A stretch of DNA of 64,000 bases from Macrotrachela quadricornifera (Eukaryota > Rotifera > Eurotatoria > Philodinida > Philodinidae), in contig JAJEKB010020897.1 of assembly GCA_022393335.1 (NCBI GenBank), positions 812,139 to 876,138 of the forward strand, given 5' to 3'. Shown in pieces: positions 1 through 11,356 of this stretch; position 1 is the first letter of the stretch; each line of letters begins with the position of its first letter. The translations under genes and the position numbers were made by a program. The notes under the pieces were generated by a model. It ran no database searches. It was given only the letters and a program-made list of their open reading frames with translations, and was not told the origin of the DNA.

Positions 1-938
1 TAATTGAAAAACATAATTTGAAACTATTTAGTATATTTTATCAATTTTATTAAAAACAAAAATTCTTACTAACAACGAGTATGCCAAATGAAATGAGCCT
101 CTCAATATTTCTCTTGGCACATTCGTTAATACTCATATATAGATTTTTTATGTATGTGAAAAATTATATAGAATATGAATAAAAATCATCATTAGTATTT
201 CTTTTTGTAACATTACAATCATATATTAATGTTTTCAGTTTTATAGTCTTTTTTTAAGAAAACATTAATATAAGTAATCTACTAGTATGTGATACTTAAT
301 AAATGTTTCATTCTAAATCAATCTTGCTGTTAAAAGAAACAAACTCAATTGAATAATTTTTTAATACCAAATATATATTAGAACCAAAATAACAAGTGAC
401 CCATAAATAATTATGCTCCTCGATTGTCTCTATGATTGAAATACTCTTTTTTCATCAAAATATAATGCTTGATGTTCCCTACAAATTCATATATAATCAG
501 ATCTAAAACTGTTTTAGATATATTTGGAAAAAAAATGAAAAGTAAAAAAATAATGAGTTAGATATGATGAATAGCCATACTTTGCATCACATTTTTCCAT
601 TACTTACTTCACTTTATGATAAAAACAAAATATATCAAATAGAGATGTCCATTGCGGTTGAGAATCTACCACTGCTGCCATCAACATGATCGAAATTGAA
701 TCGCTCTAAATTTTGTTTTTATTCAAATCAATTGCATTTTAGTCTGGAAGATTTCTAGTTCATTTTTACTGTTTATAAAATATATTTTTAAGCTTATAAT
801 TTTTTAAATAAACTAGCAAAATCAATCAAAAGTCATTGTATAAAATGGTCTTTTATTATATCTTTTTATTTTATAATAAAAAATATACAATCATCTATTT
901 CAAAGCACTTTTAGTCATCGTTTAAATCTAATGATAAT
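1..938. other. non-coding, AT-rich flank
   Basis: No open reading frame, repeat structure or RNA motif could be supported here. The stretch is very AT-rich and lies downstream (3') of the minus-strand receptor gene that follows. Confidence 0.5.
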
Positions 939-1889
939 TTATTTCCATAAAATTGCATTTTTAACTTCTTTTCGAAATGTTTTTGAAACAAGTAAATATG
1001 TATAAAAATTTATACAAAATGGAATATGAACACTAAAAATAGCAACATTTCGAATTAAAAGTACAATTTCAATTTGTTCTATAGTTTTTTCTTGATATTG
1101 TGTAATTTGTTCATACATAAGAGAAGATGTCATTGTAAAATTAAATAAAATATAGATAATAATATCTATTAATAACATACGAACAAATTGTCGATCTCTT
1201 GAATGAATAACAGATAAACGATTATTATTAGATAAAATAAATGGAGTAACTCTAACACGATGAATATTTTTCAATGACCAAAATCCAAATATTGCTAATA
1301 ATGATGGTATTAAAATTTCTTTAATTAATGATATATAACTTATAGATACAAAATACCAACCAGATTCTATATAACAATACAAATAATTAGATTTTATTTG
1401 TAAAATATTTGTAAAAAATATAACATGAATTTGAATTAATATCCATATTAATGTATTAATTCCTATGATTTTATAAGCAAGACGATGAGTACTTCTTTGT
1501 CTCATTTGAACATTATGTGATGTAATTAAAACACGATCAATAGATGCAAATAATAAATAAAGTGGACATAAACAATTAAATAAATAACCTAAATAAAGAC
1601 GAAAACGACAATAAGAAAGATAATGTAAAGCAGGATCATAATTATAACCAATTTCAAGTGTAAAAGATAATAATGAAAAAATAATAAATAAAAAATTGGC
1701 TATATTAAATGCTATAAAATATATTGAACATGTACTTTTACGTAGATTTTTTCGAGTAAAAACTGTTAAACTGAATAGACAATTTAATATTCCAAATATT
1801 GTAAAAAATGGACCACCATATCGATATAAATATCTTTGTGCTAATTCTAATGTTATTGTCAAATTAGTTGATGAAGATTTCCCAAACAT
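939..1889 (-). CDS. rhodopsin-like GPCR (7TM), 316 aa
   Basis: A single-exon, seven-pass receptor of the class A (rhodopsin-like) fold, expected at the plasma membrane and coupling to G proteins; the ligand is unknown. Hydrophobic segments lie at roughly residues 28-47, 57-81, 100-120, 140-162, 185-208, 236-258 and 280-303. The DRY-type motif at the end of helix 3 reads ASIDR. A Cys near residue 95 and one in the second outer loop (YCYIES) can form the usual disulfide. Helix 7 carries NFYTY where NPxxY is normal. A C-terminal SKTFRKE segment resembles helix 8. An N-terminal NLT sequon precedes helix 1. The ATG gives a complete protein of usual length. The family resemblance is to the many orphan, peptide-receptor-like GPCRs of rotifers. 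The last helix and the DR motif make the class secure; the subfamily is not. Confidence 0.85.
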   Translation of the reverse strand: MFGKSSSTNLTITLELAQRYLYRYGGPFFTIFGILNCLFSLTVFTRKNLRKSTCSIYFIAFNIANFLFIIFSLLSFTLEIGYNYDPALHYLSYCRFRLYLGYLFNCLCPLYLLFASIDRVLITSHNVQMRQRSTHRLAYKIIGINTLIWILIQIHVIFFTNILQIKSNYLYCYIESGWYFVSISYISLIKEILIPSLLAIFGFWSLKNIHRVRVTPFILSNNNRLSVIHSRDRQFVRMLLIDIIIYILFNFTMTSSLMYEQITQYQEKTIEQIEIVLLIRNVAIFSVHIPFCINFYTYLLVSKTFRKEVKNAILWK

Positions 1890-4800
1890 GATAATTAATG
1901 TTACTAATTATATATTGAAGGAAATCTATGCTACTAGAATGTATTTATCTAATATTATGGCTTCAAAATATACTGAAAGAGTATTTTTAAAATAGTAAAA
2001 ACATTATATTCAATAAAACAGGCGTTTTTTTTTTAATAAAAAATCTAATTAAAACTCTTTAGCTATCTTTGAGAAAGCTGCTTTTTTGTATAAATCATCT
2101 TATTCAATAGTGATGTACCACCTACGCATACTATTTTTGTAAATGATAATTGAATTTTATACTAGTAGAACATTATTTAATATAAAGTTCATAAAGAATT
2201 ATATGTTTGAAATTACTCTTTATTAGGTTAGCAAGAAAATATTTGCGTTTTTTCTCAAATTTTCTAGAACTGTCGAGAAAACTCTAGAAAGAAAACACAA
2301 ATATCTTTCAAACAATAAGAAAAACTATAGATATAGATATCGTTCTCGAATTAAATCACTACTGATCTCTACTGTCAGCAATTAGACCGAGTTGCAGCAA
2401 AACTCTGAGTGAAACAGGATAGAATTTACTTTTTGCATGACAACGCTCCATCTCTTACATTGCAAAGTCAATACATGAAAGATTATTGAATCTCGGATAA
2501 ATTACATTTCCACATTTGCTTTACTCTCCCGACTTGCCCCTAACAGATTATCATTTGTTTTGTTCTCTTTGTAAGTATTTGAACGAAAATGGCCACGAAA
2601 CAAGTCTTGCCAACTTCTTCTATCAAAAGTTTCAACAATTCTAGGAAGACAGGGGATCCTTTTTCCACCAGAGCGCTAGCGACAAGTCATGATCAGTAGC
2701 GGAGCATACATTGTTGAAAGCGGAAGTTAAAAATAAAAATGAATTTTTCGAAAAAAATGCAAAATGCTTCTTCCCAATCCAATGGTTGTATCTTTAGTGG
2801 AATGTCTGAATCTATGGCAATGAGCGAGATCAGGTATCAAGCCTCGAAATCGAATCACTTTCTAATAACTCAAATTGGCTGATCTATTACTTACCGAACT
2901 GAAAATAAGGTTCATGAAAACTCATTTATTGATCAGAGCCTCTCAAAAGTAAATTATTCATTCATCAGTTTAGGAGTTAAATAAATGGATTTTGTAGGTT
3001 AATATACTAATTTCAATAATATTCGTATCACTTAATGAGATTCACATTTCACGCAACTTCTTGTAAAGATATAGTTTCATGAATTGAACAATGATTTGTT
3101 TTAATTTGTTGGTTAAAGAAAACAACTTCTTCTTAAGAGAATAATATGATTCCTAGATTTGACATTGTTCTATTTGTAAGCAGATCTCCTAACTGTTAGA
3201 TAAGGAAATGTATTTGATTAGGTAGATTTCAAAAAAATCACCCATAAGAATGTAACTGAAGTTGTACTGAAAGGATTAAGCATTGCTCTGTTGTAGTAAA
3301 GTTGAGATAAATTATACAATAAAATTAATTTCAATATAAAATTGTGTTATCGAAATCGTAGAAAAATTGTACTTCATTCTTTGAGGGAGAAAGCGAATAT
3401 GAATAATAATGTGTTATCTATTATTTGATCATACATTATCGCGCCTATAACTGTAATTTCTCACAATATTACTTTTCAAGAGCAAGAGTTACTTTTTATC
3501 TTCTATGGCCATTCTTTTCATATACAGAGTAAAATATTAAAAAGAATCGTGAATACTATTCTGATTATTGCATCGTTCTTATCCTACTTATCTTCGTAGT
3601 TCTACAACGAAATAAAAATTTGCACAAAGTACACAAAGGAACGCTTGGAAAATAATAGAGTATATCAAAGTATACGCATTTCAAAGGAAAACATACTGAT
3701 ATCCAATCAAATGTTTCTGTCACTAAATATCTTGCCTGTTGAGCTGCCCAGATCAATCATCCTCGGCCGTAAACAGTCGTATACCAATAAACTACGGTGG
3801 AAAACAGCAGACATTCATACTTAACATTCACAATAACTATATACGATGCTGATACGACCATCGTAAACGGCGACTGTATAAATTTGCCGTTTACGATTCT
3901 TGTGACACCACGATGACCGCAAACGATGACTGAACGATACCGTAAGATATCGGAACTCCAACTGTAAACGGCGTGAACGCGGTGTACGAATCAAAAACAA
4001 AGGAATGTCAACAGAGGACAAATTCTTTTGTTGACTTAAAGGATTCTTTTTCTTGATCACATCCGTTGGATTTGGTATAGTTAATTGAGCGCGTGACAGA
4101 AGTATTTTTTCTTTAACGTTGTGCTGCTTATTCAAAATAATTTTCTAGCAATGAATGGACATTTATCTGTTGGCGAATGATGGCGAATAGTTTCATTATA
4201 TTTTGATCCAAGTATATGTCGATTTGTGATAGCCATTAACATTGATTGTACAGCTAGGACTATGCATAATATTGTACGATTACATGACGAAACAAGGCGA
4301 TGTTATAGGACGAGAGGGCCATGATCAACCATCATTAATCAAACCAAAATAACAAAAGCGCTCATGAATATATATGGATGAATAGAGAATTTTACGTACT
4401 GTCGATTGAAATGATTTCTATTCTGATATTCATTTGATTTGAAAAATCAATTTAGCAAAAAAAAGAAAAAGTAAAATTTTAGTGTTTGTCAACTGGGATC
4501 ACATCCGCTATTCCCTAACTATTTATTAATAGGTAAATGTGAAAAGAAAGAGAATTTCGTGCTCTATCAAAATATGTCACTACTTTTTTTAAAGTTTATT
4601 TTTAATATCGAAAAAAAATATTTGAAAAACTATGCGAGATGTCAATGATTTTATTAAGTATATCGAAATGGGATATCAACTGGTCTCGTAGCGACACTTT
4701 ATAAAAATATAGGATTTTAAAGCTTTATTTTTATAGGATCACCTATTCCTATATAGGACATTTATAAGATATCCATTTTGAATTAGTTTCGAGTTTTTTT

Positions 4801-5259
4801 GGTAGAAACTTTAGTTAAGGCAGTGATAGAACTGAAAGGTACACTCCCTCTTCAATACTTTATCAGATAACTCTAGTAAGAACATAGTATTAAACCGGTA
4901 AAACTAATAAAACAACAGTATTGTTAAATTGCTCCCCATCCTCTATTGGAACAATCAAGATCATTCGATTCACAAAGAAGACATTAAAATGTTTTTGTTG
5001 GCTTTCCGTGTTGCAAGCATTTATTCAATTTAATTCCATTGGCATCTGTTCGACTTAACCAGCTTTGATAAAATGTTGAATCTCAAGGCATTATTACTTA
5101 AAACATAAAGTATATCAATTAAATGTGGTTTTGAACAAAAACTGTCTCAAACGAAGAAAAATTTTATAACAGGAGTTTTGGCACAATTCTAAGTTTTGTG
5201 TAGCACATAAATAATTGAAATTCCTATAAGAGATACAATATAATTCGAAAAATAGAACT
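1890..5259. other. intergenic, no gene recognised
   Basis: Short open frames here (for example minus-strand ones at 3565-3756 and 3821-4135) have no recognisable domain and overlap a stretch at about 3760-4000 rich in repeated, partly inverted GTAAACGGCG-like words. I therefore read them as chance frames in decayed repeat DNA. Nothing else is supported. Confidence 0.4.
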
Positions 5260-6668
5260 GATCATCTCAGGACTGCCAACTGTTAATTTTGAAATTGGGG
5301 TTTACCAGAACTGGAATGAGACAAAATTAGGGCACAATCTTTTTACAATGGGGTACATCACTAAGGTACATAGTTCACTTTCTGAAATGGAAGGTTTTTA
5401 TTGGAAAACCTTATAGAAGGACACCTTCTTTATAAAAAACAATATTCTATTTGATATTCTGATAGAATCACTTTATTGTTCATCTTTTTACAAAGAAAAG
5501 CACTTTTACAGGTAAATTATAATTTTGAAAACAATTTAATCAACAAACAAAAATAGAAAATTTTATATTAACCCTTTACGGCCGGATGTGCTCTAAAGGT
5601 GATATTTTCTCGTAGGGGGTACGGTATTTTGCGAATATCCGGCCGTAAAGGATTAAGTTATGTTAAATATTGGATCAGCGAACACAAGGTTTTTTAATAC
5701 CACTATACTTTACTGAATGTCGGGCACAATGGATTAATTCAAGCTCATTCTGAAAAAACGTAAAAAAACATCCATTACACTTGAACTTGCAGTTCAATCT
5801 TATTTGTAATTCAGCAGCCTCAAATCAGCAGATAGAGTGGTTCATTAGCCAGTTCTTTGAGGACATATTTCACTGTAAAAGCCTCTATAAAAATGACAGA
5901 AATCTATCATAGAACGTAACTTAGTCTTATTAGAAGATCGATTTACAAGAGTCAGATTCGTCCTATATTTCATATCCTCTTCAATGTGAAAAAAGTCAAA
6001 CGACAAATATTTTAAAAGAGCTACAAAATATAGAAACTCTAAGCATGAAGGCAATACAATATAATCAACATAATAGTCAATAAATTCTAAGCAATATCTC
6101 TCATAGGTCTTCTTTGAAAACGTTTATAGTCACTAGACACTTGTGCGTTATCGATGCAGTTTAGATGTAATTTTGAGAGCAGTAAAACTTTATATTTTTA
6201 TTTTTTTTATTGAGAGTCATAAAAATTTCTCTTCTGTTTTATTGACATCAGATGAGAGGCATTTTATGGTATGTTTGGAGGAGTCACTTTTTTGTATTAA
6301 TCAGTACAATAATCACTGTTTTAGCGTCTATAAATTGCACATTATTCTAGCTTCAATTTTAAGATAACAAACCCTTAAGTGATAGTTATTTTAATTAAAA
6401 TTTTCATTAACATCCAAAACTGAAAAATCCTGTATTTTCGTCACTTTTCAAAGGAAATCTTTCGTTTTTACAAAGACTGGATTCTATACGAAGTCCTATA
6501 TTTTCAAAAACTTCCAGTTCGAGACCATAGTATATTGTAGTATCGACTCAGAACCTCATATGGGGTGCAGAATGTGACCTCAGAGGTATAGAACACTGTG
6601 GGGTACAAAATCTCGAAAAGATGTGTTCTCTCTCAAAATGGGGCACAGTTGGCAGCCCCGGATCATCT
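5260..6668. mobile_element. non-autonomous hAT-like element with 8-bp TSD
   Basis: The element spans 5268-6660 and is flanked by an exact 8-bp direct repeat, GATCATCT, at 5260-5267 and 6661-6668. The ends are inverted: CAGGACTGCCAACTGT on the left and CGGGGCTGCCAACTGT as the reverse complement of the right. An 8-bp duplication and CAGGG-type ends are hallmarks of hAT transposons. No transposase frame remains, so it would have needed help from another copy. A short TTAA-flanked hairpin is nested at 5572-5652. Confidence 0.8.
5568..5656. mobile_element. 81-bp TTAA-flanked hairpin MITE (piggyBac-like), nested
   Basis: TTAA at 5568-5571 and 5653-5656 bracket an 81-bp sequence whose ends are inverted copies: CCCTTTACGGCCGGAT on the left and CCTTTACGGCCGGATAT read from the right. 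TTAA targeting and CCCTTT-type ends match piggyBac-class elements. It sits wholly inside the hAT-like element, so it inserted later. Confidence 0.75.
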
Positions 6669-7350
6669 GTAGTCAAAAACTATCTTAAATAATATTATTT
6701 AAAATTTAATTATAATAGTTAATATTTCATGTGATTATATTTCACATACATTTTCCGAAAAAATACTGTTTTAATAAAAATTTCTGACCAGGCAAAAAGA
6801 AAAAAGAAATAGACGATTACATATATAAGAGATGAATCATTCAAACAACAAATGCAAAGAAAGAAGCAGGTTGTGCATGTACATGTGGCGCTATCATTCA
6901 CATAAATTTTACATTCATTAATCGAATTCTTGAAGACAGTTTAACGTTATCCTTTTCAGGAAAATATGATTTTTCTAAGAGAAATGTTCTTTTTCGAAAA
7001 ATAGGACATCATAGGATTGATTCCAAAAATATAGGAATTATAGGACGACTATGTGGTCAGGATATCAAAGATGTGTTTATTTCATTGAAAAATTTTTTTA
7101 TACAGCGATTAAAAACAAAAATATAAATGTACAAGAAGATGTAAAATTTCACAGGCTTTCTGAATATATCGTTACTTTTTAAAAAGTATGTTCTTTTGGT
7201 AACATTATTTTCATAATACAGAGTGAAACTTATTATTCTCAAGAGTATATAATACGTTCCCGAAGGATTAAATGGAATTGATATTGGAAGAAGTGATTTG
7301 AATTTCTTTCAATTTAATTTTATTGAATTTTGTATATGCAGATATATTAA
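6669..7350. other. intergenic, no gene recognised
   Basis: Only short frames without domains. Nothing supported except the ribozyme-like motif that follows. Confidence 0.4.
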
Positions 7351-7400
7351 AACTACCTGATGAGACTTCGAAATTAAGTCGAAACCCGTTGTGTAGGTTA
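7351..7400 (+). ncRNA. hammerhead ribozyme-like motif
   Basis: The core CTGATGA (7357-7363) is followed by a perfect 5-bp stem II (GACTT/AAGTC with a 7-nt loop, 7364-7380) and then GAAA (7381-7384), the invariant hammerhead arrangement. Stem III could be the 3-bp ACC/GGU pairing of 7384-7386 with 7396-7398 around a 9-nt loop, leaving U as the cleavage-site base. Stem I is weak. Core plus stem II are unlikely by chance, but activity is doubtful. Confidence 0.45.
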
Positions 7401-7611
7401 TTTTTTCAAACTTACCGTCATCCTCGTCTTACATCTTTCTCATTATTGTTTCTCTTGACAGCAATTTCTGTGCTTATTGCTCAAAGACTATGTTTCACAG
7501 AAAAAAATGAACGTGAATAAAAAACAAAAGAATCACTTGGACTGATCAAAATATATACAGTCTGAATTATTTCCTTTTATTTTTCGTGATTAAAACAAAC
7601 AATTCTGCAAT

Positions 7612-8196
7612 TTAATACATATTTTGCATAATTAGAGACAAAACGGGAATGAAAACTAAAAGCAGCATACTAGTTAAACAAACATTAGCAATATTGCACA
7701 GATCTCCATAGCAACAACACTGATAATCGACATCACGCGGCGGCGGGTTGAATCTCAATGTTGAGAGATTGGATGCAACAAGATTCTTGTGAGCTATATC
7801 AGGATCGAATCTTTCTCTACGACGAAACCCCGAAATTCTATAGCATCCTTCTTGGGTACATGCGTCATCGGGTGCTGGTCCACGTGCCACTACAGCGGCA
7901 TAATTTATATCATGCCTTACTTTCTAGTAAAGAACGAATGTGTAAGAAATTAATAAAAAGAAGTTTTACCAGACACCATCCATTTGTCGAAATCAATGTG
8001 TTTGGCTCTTCTAGATTGTTTCCATTGAATGGATCGCTACAGCGTTTTTCATCGGAGAATGAGCAAGTCCAACATCGTGTGTTCTCAGTTGACGCATCAA
8101 TATATCCTGTAAATGTATGCAATTTCAACATCTTTACATTCTGAATGCAAGCCTACCGATTAGAAGAACAACTATTATTATGAGTGCTGCATGCAT
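7612..8196 (-). CDS. Ly6/quiver-like GPI-anchored protein, 3 exons, 162 aa
   Basis: A small secreted or membrane-anchored Cys-rich protein of the Ly6/uPAR (three-finger) fold, closest in layout to the sleepless/quiver group, which modulates channels or receptors at the cell surface in insects. Exons are 8196-8157 (MHAALIIIVVLLI, the signal peptide), 8106-7970 and 7923-7612. Introns are 50 nt (phase 1) and 46 nt (phase 0), each GT...AG. The mature part begins near CWTC. It continues through CSDPF, NGWCL, VARGP and CTQEGCY, and ends with CCCYGDLCN, the CC...xxLCN terminator of the fold. A hydrophobic C-terminus (LLLVFIPVLSLIM) fits a GPI signal. The same exon layout and intron phases recur in the divergently oriented gene at 10299-10820, so the two are old paralogs. 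The ligand or partner is unknown. Confidence 0.8.
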
Positions 8197-8668
8197 TGTT
8201 TCGTAATAATATGCAAGTGAAGAGAAACAACTTCTTTCTACCTTATCTTTTGAAATATGTTAACTCTTTTTGCATTGCGTTATTTATTTACACACATAAA
8301 GTTACTTTTTTCACTGAAACGAATTCTCTGTATCAGTGTGTAAAGGAAGTCTGGCAATAAACCCACTAAGGTCTGTGATGTAATGCTCACCAATTATGGG
8401 AATTTTCATTTATTACTATGTTAGTGTATGTTAGAACTTTCGCTATCATTTTACTTTTCCTCATTCACAATTCATATTCTTTCGTTGTGTGATATATTAT
8501 TTTCACTCTGCGGAACATTTCATTATGTCACTATGTATATACATATATATGTGATCGTTTCTATCGTCAATTACTTCGTTGTTCTTATTCATTTCTTCTA
8601 TTCTCTTCCTTCTATCAGTCATCGCTGTTGACTTGTTATCTCTTTGTTCTTTCGCGTATTCAAGAAAT
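8197..8668. other. intergenic between Ly6-like gene and foldback element
   Basis: Presumably holds the promoter of the minus-strand Ly6-like gene. No motif that I can defend. Confidence 0.35.
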
Positions 8669-10197
8669 TTAACCCTTTGGAGCTGGTGGTACAAGGGTTA
8701 TACCACTTATTTTCCAATAAGGAAAACGTTTATTTCTCATCAAGCTATTATCAACTGTAAGGTAATAGATCGTTTCAGCTACCGTTGAATGCATCTCTTT
8801 TTTCTTTCTTTCTATCGTACAGATGTTTCTCAGAACTTTTTTCTTTCTTCTCTATAGACTGACGTCATGACCACTTCCTCTCTTATCTTGGGTATTACTA
8901 ATTTATGCTAACATCATAAACACCCAACTTTGTAAGAACGCATATACATCATCTTCACCAACACTCACATCTTGGAGAGTTATGTGCACAAACACTCACT
9001 TTGTCCAACTCCTAGAAAAAATAAACGATCTACAAAGTTCAAAAAATGACTTCCTTCAACAATAATACCCAGAATCTCTTTTATGGTTCACACAAATGGT
9101 CCAACTGCTCCTCACTAACGTCCACAGAACTCCATAATCTGCATTTTGACCCGAATAAGTACCATCCCCAAATAAACTCTTATCTGAAAAAAGGATCTTA
9201 CATTGAAAAAGCTTATCAACGCAGTTCCTTTGGGACTAAAATGTGGAACTCACATATCTTTAAACAATTGAGCTCCAGTTAAATAAATATAGGAACCAAT
9301 TTCTGTATCGTGACTGTTTCTAATGTAGAGAAATGTATGTAATGGGGAAGTCTGTAAGGGTGAGGGGGGAGCCGCAAAACTTCAACTCACATCTTTCATA
9401 TGTGAGTTCCACAAAATATATGTATGTATACTTGTTTGTCTGTCAAAGCCAATCAGATTTGAGCAAAAGTTTTTTCTGTTATTATTCGAATGAAACATAG
9501 ACATATTCGGATCATTAGTAGATTATTTGAAGATATCCTTAATAGAGCTCGAACAGTCCTATGTTTCATTTGGATAATATCAGAAAAAAGTCTTTCTCAA
9601 ATCTGACTGGTTGAAATCTTGTTTGCATTATGGACTGATAATGGGTGGCCACTATGGTTCATATGAAATATAGGGGTATTCGGGTCATATGAAAAAACAC
9701 CTCTTGATAACCCCCAAATAGCCCGAACATAGCCATGTTTCATCCAATTAATAATAGAAAAAGCCCTTGCTCAAATCTGATTGACTTCGACACACAGACA
9801 ATCATACATACATACATTTTTCAATGTAAGATCCTTCTTTTCAGATAAGGGTTTATTTGGGGATGGTACTTATTCGGGTCAAAATGCAGATTATGGAGTT
9901 CTGTGGGCGTTAGTGAGGAGCAGTTGGACCATTTGTGTGAACCATAAGAGAGATTCTGAGTGTTAATGTTGAAGGAAGTCATTTTTTGAACTTTGTAGAT
10001 CGTTTATTTTTTCTAGGAGTCGAACAAAGAGGATGTTTGTGCCTATAACTCTCCAAGATGTGGATGTTAGTGAAGATGACCTATATGCATTTTTACAAAT
10101 CTGGATGTTTATGATGTTAGCATAAATTAGTAATATGCATGAATCGGCAAAAGAACCATTTTTCAATTGAAAAATAATTTCGGCCCCAAAGGGTTAA
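8669..10197. mobile_element. TTAA-flanked foldback element, 1.5 kb
   Basis: TTAA at 8669-8672 and 10194-10197 bracket ends reading CCCTTTGGAGC and, inverted, CCCTTTGGGGCC. Inside, about 8890-9215 and 9815-10145 are long, highly similar inverted arms; both contain, for example, CTAGGAGT-type, ATCTACAAAGTTC-type and TGACTTCCTTCAAC words in opposite orientation. A second, inner inverted pair surrounds an ATGTTTCAT word (about 9443-9505 against 9573-9610 and 9734-9790). The frame at 9046-9282 lies in one arm and has no domain, so I treat it as non-coding. Ends and target site are piggyBac-type; no transposase remains. Confidence 0.7.
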
Positions 10198-10298
10198 TAT
10201 ACTTATATTTCGTTTCTTTATTGACACCCACCTCAACGTGGGACAAGATCTTTAACTTATTTTTATTTTTTCTTCTCATATTAACCTTTTAGAATAAA

Positions 10299-10820
10299 AT
10301 GAATATGCTCTACATTATATCGTTTCTCCTAGTATTCAGTAAGCTTGCTTTATTAAATAAAATATTTTGATCTAATAGATATTAGCAGATCTGATTCGGC
10401 CTTCGAATAGTGCCACAGAATGTTGGAATTGCGGTTTCTTTAACGGTAGTGGTTGCGGAGATCCGTTTGATATAAACAATATAGAAGTAACCACGACAGG
10501 GGCTTTATCCAATGGATGGTGTGTGGTAAGAAGTGTGTTTTTTCCTAAATGCGTCATTAATTCGAATTGCATCTTTTACTATTTATCAGAAAAAGATCTA
10601 CGATCTGGGTAAGAAACAATACAACGTAGTACGTGGACCCGCTACTAATTTTGACTGTAGCAAGGAACAATGCAAAAAAATGCTTGCAATCAATTCTAAA
10701 CCAGCTTACACGATATGCTGCTGCAATGAAAATCTATGTAACTTTGCTACTCCTCGTTTCAGAAGCTCGATTCTCCAACCATACTTTTTCTTTCTTTTAA
10801 CAATATTGTTAATCAAATAA
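10299..10820 (+). CDS. Ly6/quiver-like GPI-anchored protein, 3 exons, 135 aa
   Basis: Paralog of the gene at 7612-8196, transcribed away from it. Exons are 10299-10338 (signal peptide MNMLYIISFLLVF), 10389-10525 and 10590-10820. Introns are 50 nt (phase 1) and 64 nt (phase 0). An acceptor three bases earlier (exon 2 from 10386) also keeps the frame. The mature chain starts at CWNC and has GCGDPF, NGWCV, VVRGP, CSKEQC and CCCNENLCN, the Ly6/quiver Cys pattern. It closes with a hydrophobic tail (YFFFLLTILLIK) suitable for GPI attachment. It would act at the cell surface as a modulator of a channel or receptor by family analogy; the target is unknown. Sequence has diverged well from its partner, so the duplication is old, but intron positions and phases are identical. 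Confidence 0.82.
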
Positions 10821-11356
10821 GTTATCAGTTTTTCATATTAAACGAGACATAAACATTTTATTCCTAAATCTGTAATTAGCTTGTCAAGATAGACCTATTT
10901 AAATTCTGTGAAATCTGAATTTTTCATGTTCTCGGACCCCTACCTTTCGACTAAAAATACTGTACACAGTACTTAAGGAACCTACAAAACTTAAAGCAAG
11001 AGGGAAAAATCGGTTCCTGGATCTTCGACTTCGACGACGGTGAGGGTGAGGGTGAGGGTGAGAATGAGGGTGAAGCGTAGCTTCTCATTGATCAACATAA
11101 ACATAGATAGTACTTTAAAATCGTATAACGTTATTTCAAAGTTTAAAACAAAAAGTTAAATCTAAACTTTATTAAAACTTAAATTAATACTAAACATTAT
11201 AATGAGTTTAAAATAGAGTCTGTTATATGTGTCTTTGTGAATTATCATTTCATCTACTGCAATCTGTAGAATTCGTTCTATATGAATCTTTATCAATTTG
11301 TTACCATGAAATTTTTATAATTTATAGAGTTCACTAAATTACACAGAGTAGTTGCT
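10821..11356. other. intergenic with a short GGTGAG minisatellite
   Basis: About five or six imperfect GGTGAG units occur at 11039-11077. Nothing else is recognised. Confidence 0.5.

Noticed and set aside
1696..1995. Plus-strand 99-codon frame
   Set aside because: Lies largely antisense to the well-supported GPCR and has no domain.
9046..9282. 78-codon frame
   Set aside because: Sits in one arm of the TTAA foldback; no domain and no conserved frame in the opposite arm.
11039..11077. GGTGAG repeats as telomeric DNA
   Set aside because: Only a handful of imperfect units, internal position, and not a telomere repeat that I know for animals.
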